DNA of 64,000 nt from Antilocapra americana (taxonomy: Eukaryota; Chordata; Mammalia; Artiodactyla; Antilocapridae). The stretch lies in the NCBI GenBank assembly GCA_007570785.1, contig ML660774.1, positions 6,043,404 to 6,107,403 on the forward strand, written 5' to 3'. A program made the translations under genes and the position numbers. Under the pieces are notes generated by a model. It ran no database searches, had not been told where the DNA came from, and worked only from the letters and a program-made list of their open reading frames with translations. Below, one piece after another: positions 56,915 to 64,000 of the stretch; position 1 is the first letter of the stretch, and each line of letters opens with the position of its first letter.

Positions 56915-58371
56915 GGTCTTTCCATAAAGGGAACATTTTTTTGTAATCTCTTTTCTTCTAGAGATCCACACCAATATTGTGTTCTTCTAAGTAATACATT
57001 TGTGCCTACTTTAAAACTGAAATACTGTTTTAAATGCCCGGCCTGTGTTGTGGGTTTGCGTCCCCTCGCCCCCAGGCACGTTCCCGGGCTGCACCAGGCT
57101 GAGCAGCTCTGGAGCCGAGCCCTGTGTGGATGTCCTGGCCGGCGTCCAGCAGCAGCTAATGTTACCCAGGGGGATTAGGGTGTGGGCTGGGTGGTTTTAC
57201 TGTTAGTATCCTGTAAAGTGAAACACAAGAATGTTCAACTTCCTTCCATAAATTATATATAAAGTAAAAACCAAGAAAATGCCGTTTTCTTCCCAGAATG
57301 AGCAATGTAAAGTGAAGCCTAAGAAAATCCAATCTCCTGTCAAGAACGAACAGTGAAAATTGACCCTGGCGCCATAGGAAGAGAATCACCAGATAGATGA
57401 TGTAGCAACAAGCATTTACCCCAAATCGCCTTCATTTGGCTTTGGAATGTGGAATCTGCCACTAACTTTTGCAGGCTCATTTTCTTTCTAGATTATGTTT
57501 GATTGAATTATTTACCTGGCGGTCTCTGGATATTTATTAATAGTGGGCAGAGCTGACTCCAGCATGGCACCCATGCCGCTGTACTCTTCACTCACGTCCC
57601 AGCAAAGCCCATGCTACCTAAGGATCCTTCTCGAAGATGCGCTCTGGGAGATCGTTACTAATTGATGAGGGTTGCCATGAAGATGAGACCCATTTGCTGT
57701 CTCATTCATGTTAAGCACGTATGGACTTCTTTGGATAATTGGGAACCAGCTATACATAATCTGATGACCATTCTTTTAGCTTTATGTATTTTTAATAATA
57801 TACAAACCTTTTTTAAGTTAAGAATTACACTCAGTTCTATTTCTAGAATAGCAAATGAAATCTAATGAAAGTTTTGAGTAAAACTGAAAATGATACTTAT
57901 TTTGAGTCATGAATTTGTATGGCATTTATGTTCTTAGTGTGAACTCTTCCTTAGCAGGAAGGCTAGCCTACTAGTCAATACGAATTAAGACAATGGATTC
58001 AGAGCCACAAAGAAGGAAGTAATTATAAACTGTTTCCAAGGGTCTTTAAAGGGTATCTGTATTTCAGAATCTTGTGTGAACCCTTGCCATTTACACATCT
58101 TCAGAACTTCAACTGAATAATTTGTTTCTCTGCCTTGAGTATTCAAAAAGTAACAAAGTTAAGTTTCCTTTTAAAAGTTGATTTGTTGTTCAGTCACTAA
58201 GTCCTGTCCCACTCTTTAGTCAGTTAGTTAACTTTATTAGTTTGGTGTTTAGGAATGTTTATTAATCTGAATCAGGGAGCTTTTCCTCTGGTTGGTGTGT
58301 ATGTGTTGATGAGGTTGCAGAGATAATTTAATAAGGTAATAATTAGGTGAAATGTGATCATTTTGACTTGA
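56915..58371. other. Unique intronic DNA
   Basis: Includes a CpG-containing GC-rich patch at 57036-57165 and a short antisense Bov-A scrap at 58185-58218 (ttgttgttcagtcactaagtc). No exon supported. Confidence 0.45.
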
Positions 58372-59516
58372 ATCAGTTCAGTTCAGTCGCTCAGTCATGT
58401 CCGACTCTATGTGACCCCATGATCCGCAGCACACCAGGCTTCCTTGTCCATCGCCAACTCCCGGAGTCCACCCAAACCCATGTCCATCGAGTCAGTGATG
58501 CCATCCAGCCATCTCATCCTCTGTCGTCCCCTTCTCCTCCTGCCCTCAATCCTTCCCAGCATCAGGGTCTTTTCCAATGAGTCAACTCTTCGCATGAGGT
58601 GGCCGAAGTATTGGAGTTTCAGCTTCAACATCAGTCCTTCCAGTGAATACCCAGGACTAATCTCCTTTAGGATGGACTGGTTGGATCTCCTTGCAGTCCA
58701 AGGGACTCTCAAGAGTCTTCTCCAACACCACAGTTCAAAAGCAGCAATTCTTCGGCGCTCAGCTTTCTTCACCGTCCAACTCTCACATCCATACATAACT
58801 ACTGGAAAAAACATAGCTTGACTAGACGGACCTTTGTTGGCAAAGTAATGTCTCTGCTTTTCAATATGCTGTCTAGGTTGGTCATAACCTTCCTTCCAAG
58901 GAGTAAGCGTCTTTTAACTTCATGGCTGCAATCACTATCTGAAGTGATTTTGGAGCCCCAAAAAATAAGTTTGACAGTGTTTCCACTGTCTCCCCATCTA
59001 TTTCCCATGAAGTGATGGAACCAGATGCCATGATCTTAGTTTTCTGAATGTTGAGCTCTAAGCCAACTTTTTCATTCTCCTCTTTCACTTTCATCAAGAG
59101 GCTTTTTAATTGCTCTTCACTTTCTGCCATAAGGGTGGTGTCGTCTGCATATCTGAGGTTATTGATATTTCTCCTGGCAGTCTTGATTCCAGCTTGTGCT
59201 TCTTCCAGCCCAGCGTTTCTCATGATATACTCTGCATACAAGGTAAATAAGCAGGGTGACAATACACAGGCTTGACGTACTCCTTTTCCTATTTGGAACC
59301 AGTCTGTTGTTCCATGTCCACTTTTAACTGTTGCTTCCTGACCTGCATACAGGTTTCTCAAGAGACAGGTCAGATGGTCTGGTATTCCCATCTCTTTCAG
59401 AATTTTCCACAGTTTATTGTGATCCACACAGTCAAAGGCTTTGGCATAGTCAATAAAGCAGAAGTAGATGTTTTCCTGGAACTCTCTTGCTTTTTCGATA
59501 ATCCAGCATATGTTGG
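58372..59516 (-). mobile_element. BovB, 5'-truncated, RT domain, antisense
   Basis: About 1.15 kb. The minus strand reads the RT palm region with the YADD catalytic motif (NLRYADDTTLMAES, about 59135-59175), then the C-terminal region ([16 protein letters not shown]) and a 3' end seen as tcagttcagttcagtcgctc. Two frameshifts, near 59000 and 58810, split an otherwise long frame. It is less decayed than the other BovB copies here. Confidence 0.92.
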
Positions 59517-59579
59517 ATAAATAGTAATTATTTACTGTGAAAACTTAGTGCTTAATTTAGTAACCTGTTTTGGAATTCC

Positions 59580-59645
59580 AAGCTTCCCTGATGGCTCAGA
59601 TGGTAAAGAATCTTCCTGCAATGCAGGAGATCTGGGTTCGATCTT
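59580..59645 (+). mobile_element. Bov-tA tRNA head only
   Basis: agcttccctgatggctcagatgg to gggttcgatctt: the tRNA-Glu-derived head alone with A and B boxes, ending where the BovB-derived body should begin. Confidence 0.8.
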
Positions 59646-60914
59646 AAGAAGTCTGCCAATTTAGAGATTGTTTTACTAGGAGATTAGTACTGAAAGGTAC
59701 TCAAGTGAAGAAAACTTCTTGGTTTAATTTTTAAATCCTGGAGCGTTGCTAAATCATTCTTTTGAAGGTTAAAATTAATATTTGAAGGTAATAATTAAGT
59801 CCGTGGCTGCCAGGACTAATTGAAATTTTTATAGAGAGAAAATATATGATCCCAGATGTCATTATCCATTCATGCCATGTCTCATTAATAAGAGGTTATT
59901 CCTACTTCATTTGTTTTCATATTAAGTGTTTTTAACAGGACAAGATTTGTTTAATGATGTTCCTTGTCATGGAACGCTGTTCATTGTAAACATTGTATTC
60001 TAATTAGGAGATTGTATGCAAACAATGTTATTATTTTTAAATATTGAGGAAGCGTGCCACCTCAGTAACATCTAGGGCATTCTTAAAGTCGCTGTGCTCT
60101 TCTCGTGATTCTGAGTACCGGCACTGTTTGGTTTTATTTAGCTAATGAGATCTGACAAAAATCACAGCTCTGGGGAGGATGGCCATAGCCGAGATCAGAT
60201 GCTCACAGAATTCTCTGTGCTTCTTAGGGTGTGGGCTCCATAGGCAGAGAGGAGTTTGAATGAGTTCAGTCCTGCAGCTAAGAAGCCCAGTGGCCTGGCG
60301 ATTGAGAGTGTGGTTTTGATTCTGGCATTGTGGATTACTGACTGTGCAGCTCCTGCCTGTTTCCTCAGAGGGTTGTTTTACGGATTAAACATGTGTTATT
60401 TAGAAAACACTGAAGGATCAGAACGGCCTCACAATAAGTGCCTGTAAATAACTTTTACTTAAATAAAGAAACTTTCAAGTAATATTTCTTAATCTCTTCA
60501 AGCTGTTTGAAAACATACCTGGCAAGCTTGTTTTCTCATATTTGTTGTTGAAAAGATGACAAACCAGCAGTACTAAGGAAGAATTTACAAATAATTACCC
60601 ATATACCCAATATGTAAAAGTAATGTTTGCATATTATCTTCTAAGTATGGTTTATTTGCATGAATTTTTTATATTAATTGAAGCAATCACTGTGGGCAGC
60701 CGAATGTGACTGGCCCGTCCTGGTCATATTCTTGCTAGGGATTAGGCTGGGCACAGTGGTGCCCACTGTAGCCCCAAGGGAGGGGACAGGACATATTCCC
60801 TCTTGCAGACAGATGGAGTATAAGCTAAAGCAACAGAAATCCACTACAGTGCACAGTGGGGTCCTCATACTGTGTAGACGGTATTTCTCATCCAGAAATA
60901 TTTGTCTGTTATAA
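59646..60914. other. Unique AT-rich intronic DNA
   Basis: No recognised repeat. 59690-60130 is dense in TAAT, GTAAACA and ATGCAAA-type motifs, the look of a conserved enhancer. This is an impression, not a measurement. Confidence 0.4.
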
Positions 60915-60929
60915 ATAGGTATGATGCTT

Positions 60930-61155
60930 TTAGTTGGTGTCTCCGCAGTAAAGAATCCGCCTGCAAGAGACTGCCTGCAATGCAGGAGACCTGGGTTCAG
61001 TCCCTGGGTCAGGAAGATTCCCCCTGAGGAGGGAATGGCTACCCACTCCAGTCGTCTTGCCTGGAGAATCCCAAAGACAGAGGAGCCTGGAGGCTACGGT
61101 CCATGGTGTTGCAGAAGAGTCGGACACGACTTGGCAGCTAAAGCAACCGACACAC
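60930..61155 (+). mobile_element. Bov-tA SINE with perfect 15-bp TSD
   Basis: TSD ataggtatgatgctt at 60915-60929 and 61156-61170. The tRNA head has a small internal duplication of the gcctgcaa block near 60958-60980. End gacacgacttggcagctaaag. Confidence 0.94.
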
Positions 61156-61170
61156 ATAGGTATGATGCTT

Positions 61171-61912
61171 CTGGTCCAGGCCAGTAGCCACGAGGATGTA
61201 GACCTCCAGCAAGTGTTCATCATAACTGTTGTTTAGAGTATTTATCTGCCGGAGTGTTGCCCCTTTTATGTTAACTTGAGGCAGAATGGTTGAAGGGATA
61301 TAAATTGCATTGAGCTGCCTCCAGAAGGTCTCGATGTAAGGTGTTTGGACCAGCCCTTTCTGCAGCTGGGGCAGGGAAGCAGGATGTGGGTGTGGACTCA
61401 GTTCTGGGACCTGGACCAGCTAGATCTGTAAGACCTTCCTTGGTTGACTTGTCAATTCCAAGGAAAGCCTTGAACGTGAGGCACAGGGAATTCAGAGTTC
61501 TTGCAAGTTCTTTGCCCCAGGTCCCATGGGTTGGCAGAATGATGCTTTTTCTGGATGGGAAGGACCACTTGGGATTCAGATGGGCACGGGTCAGCCCACT
61601 CCTGAGGGCGCCATGCAAACTGGGTGGATACCTGTCTTGTGTAAGGGCGTGGTCCTGGGGATGGCAATGTGAATTACCTCGCTGTCAGCAGGAGAGGACT
61701 GCCAGGAGGGAGCAACCAGCTCTGGTCTGGGAAGTGAGCCAGTGACGTCAAGAGCAGACTCTCCAGAGCTGGGCAGTGGCGGGAGCTGGCGTGGTGAGCC
61801 GAGGGAGGAGGTGGCCAGCCCAGGTCAGGAAACGGGATGAGGGATTGCAAGAGGCTGCCACCCATCAGGACTCTGTGTTTGGAACAGAAGTTGTCAGACT
61901 TAAATGGTCTTG
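61171..61912. other. Unique intronic DNA
   Basis: GC-richer than its surroundings. No repeat or exon recognised. Confidence 0.45.
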
Positions 61913-61924
61913 AGAAACACCTAG

Positions 61925-62057
61925 GGACTTCCCTGGTGGTCCAGTGGTTAGGACTCCATGATTCCACTGCAGGGAGCAAGGGTTCAGTCCCTGGTCGGGG
62001 AACTATGATTCCACAAGTTAAGCAGCAAGGCCAAAAATAAAAAAAGAAAAGATATAA
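61925..62057 (+). mobile_element. CHR-2-type SINE with perfect TSD
   Basis: Head gacttccctggtggtccag, B box gggttcagtccc, A-rich tail. The 12-bp TSD agaaacacctag is at 61913-61924 and 62058-62069. Confidence 0.92.
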
Positions 62058-62069
62058 AGAAACACCTAG

Positions 62070-64000
62070 AAAACCCAGTTTCTTGGGCTCATCCAGAGAG
62101 ATTGTGATTTGCTAGGATGAGTTCGGGCCTGTGCTGTGAATTGCCTTTTTAGCAGGCTCACGGGCCATGTCAGCTCTCCTGGTCATGGACCACAAATGAA
62201 GAGCAACTATTCTAGACCAAGAGTGATATCTGAGACAGACTCTTCTTATCCCTCCACTCTCAACACCTCTGATGAGAAAAGAGAAGGAAATAGGAACTTT
62301 TGAGTATTTACTTTAAATCAGAAGATATATATTTAATTCTCACACATGTGCATAATGTCATCTATTTTCTGTGAGGCAGTGGAAGCTCAAAGAGACCAAG
62401 TAATTTGCCCAAAGCCACACAGCTAGTCTGTGTTATGACTGGTTTTCTGAGTTAAAGCTAGGTCTTTATTATAATTCATATTGTTGTCCTTACAAGTAAC
62501 TGCACAACAGGGCAGTTGGAGGGAGCCTTCACACCTGTGATAAGGAACAAATGCTTGGATTCCCCTGGTGCTATTGCAGATTGCTACATTCACCAGGGCC
62601 TAGATTCTGGCACATGAATCTCAGAGACTTTTAATTGGTAAAACCTCTTCAACATTTTGCTTAGAATGTGGTGAAAAGATCATATTGAAAAACTAATGAA
62701 GTTTTAAAAGTTTAAGACCAAGCTGAAAATGGTACAGAAATTTCTGGCACATTTTTGTTTAAGATTTCAGTTAAATCTTGTAAGTGATCTTGAATGATGT
62801 GAAAACGAAGAATTGTCCAAACAATTTATTTAAGTTCTGTTTTCCAAAACATAAAGACAAACACAAAAGCAGATGAGGGCAAATATAAGAAGAAAAGGTG
62901 AAACATACTTTTCTCCGGTGAAGTATATATTTGCCCATGTTAATATATTCCATTCTGTGTCGTTGTTCAGTATGAATGGGAACAGTCTTTATAAAACAAA
63001 CACTTAGAGTGATTGTATTGAATAATCCTTTTGTTTTGAGTAGTTAAAAAAAAATAAAAGGAGAGTATAAGAAATTTTAGAACTCTGTGAAATTATAGCT
63101 CTGCAGCTAGCTGATCTTACCAAACCGCCCTTAAACTCTGCTTTACCTCTTTGAGGACAAAAGCTATATGTAGTGTGTGAGATTGTGGGTGTCTCATTGT
63201 ACTTTAGATATGTACAGTTTTCCTCCATAAAAAATGCCTGTATTGGCTAACCAGTGATTTTGGGATATAAGGTCGTTTTGGGGGTATATATGTGTATATG
63301 CTTCCTGGGTGGCTCAGGAGAGGAGCCTTGTGGGCTATAGCCCATGGAGTCACAAGAGTTGGACACGATTTACTAAACAATTACTACCACAGAGAGAAAG
63401 ATGAAGATACACTATTCAGAAATTAATCTGGTAGAGACACATCCCATATTTATATCACTGTTAATGAATAGTGAAATTTAACAAACTTGGTATGGAAAGC
63501 CTATTGACCGTTATTTAAATTATATTTATATATTAGATTTTCAACAAAGTGAACATATTTAGATTACCATGCTGCTTCTATATCCTCCTCCCCATTTTGA
63601 AATTAGATAAAGAACCTTAGGTAACGTCTCTGATTTTTCTTGTGAATCTAATGTTTACCAGACTCTGCTGTTCTGTTCCCTCCTGCTGCCTTCTCCGTTT
63701 CCCTGCAGAGTAAACGTGGCTTCCTTCCCCTCCAAAGAAAAAAGACATGAGTCGGCTGTTGAGTTCAGGGGATGGTGGAGCGTCTAAGCTCCTCTGTCTG
63801 TATCCCAGCTCTGCTCTCAGCTCACCAAGTAATTATCCATGGTTCTGTGCAACTTCTCTCCCTGAGTTTGAACTCCTTGCGACACGGACTTTCTTATTCA
63901 AGTTCGAATCTCTAGAAGAAGCTCTCTCTCCCCAGTCAGAGTGTCATGAAAAAGATCAAGCATTTAGTAGAACTGAGCAATTAAGAACAGATCCACCAAA
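62070..64000. other. Intronic DNA to window end
   Basis: Mostly unique. 62380-62470 (agaccaagtaatttgcccaaagccacacagctag) is an antisense MIR core. A deleted SINE lies at 63298-63385. A 120-bp exon-like stretch at 63709-63828 is described under findings. Confidence 0.45.
63298..63385 (+). mobile_element. Internally deleted Bov-tA SINE
   Basis: The head cttcctgggtggctcag jumps straight to gagaggagccttgtgggcta and ends gttggacacgatttac. About 110 bp from the middle, including the B box, is missing. Confidence 0.8.

Larger units (their letters stand above)
23928..64000 (+). other. WWC2: WWC2 intron 1 (5' part)
   Basis: Begins with donor GTGGGC. No downstream segment translates to the second WW domain that WWC2 exon 2 should encode, so the intron continues past the window. 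All repeats listed after this point are intronic. Repeats marked + would be transcribed in sense with WWC2. Confidence 0.85.

Noticed and set aside
57036..57175. Candidate exon after the pyrimidine-rich tract at about 57060-57076
   Set aside because: No good donor follows and the reading frames match nothing in WWC2.
60930..61010. tRNA-like sequences with A and B boxes at many sites
   Set aside because: They are heads of Bov-tA or CHR SINEs with bodies, tails and TSDs, not tRNA genes.
1..64000. CRISPR arrays, operons, prophage or other prokaryotic systems
   Set aside because: Repeat families, CpG island, introns and splice signals are mammalian, and nothing bacterial or viral was recognised.

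Overview
This is nuclear DNA from a ruminant of the cattle, sheep, goat or deer group. The evidence is the repeat content. There are about two dozen tRNA-headed Bov-tA/Bov-A SINEs, five BovB (RTE) LINE loci, CHR-type tRNA SINEs shared by cetartiodactyls, and L1 tails of the bovine type. Older mammalian MIR, L2, L1M and hAT debris lies beneath them. There is no operon, phage, plasmid or CRISPR structure. One host gene can be supported: exon 1 of WWC2, a KIBRA-family Hippo-pathway scaffold, on the + strand. Coding starts at 23797 and the splice donor is at 23928.

Layout. 1-20996 is intergenic and repeat-rich. It carries a strong CTCF-type motif near 750 and a BovB copy at 1637-6112 whose 5' part is inverted relative to its 3' part. 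20997-22290 is unique sequence leading into a CpG island (about 22290-24990). The island holds the WWC2 promoter, two tandem TEAD-type motifs, a tandem octamer pair, two upstream ATGs and exon 1. A 400-bp run of N (24085-24484) interrupts the island just after the exon. Everything from 23928 to 64000 is the start of WWC2 intron 1. Exon 2, which should carry the second WW domain, is not in the window, so intron 1 is longer than 40 kb.

How it fits together. WWC proteins activate LATS1/2 and so restrain YAP/TAZ-TEAD. TEAD-type motifs beside the WWC2 start would fit a negative-feedback loop, and an upstream ATG that overlaps the main start would damp translation. The rest is a readable record of retrotransposition. 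Many SINEs keep target-site duplications (TSDs), several are nested two deep, and one small L1 insertion looks like a 3' transduction. One BovB copy contains a near-perfect hairpin, and one old repeat junction exists as an inverted pair.

I did not find a new molecular system. The most useful observations are the promoter and uORF architecture of WWC2 and the unusual transposon structures. Repeat names come from recognising the sequences, not from a database search, and repeat edges are accurate to roughly 5-30 bp unless a TSD fixes them.
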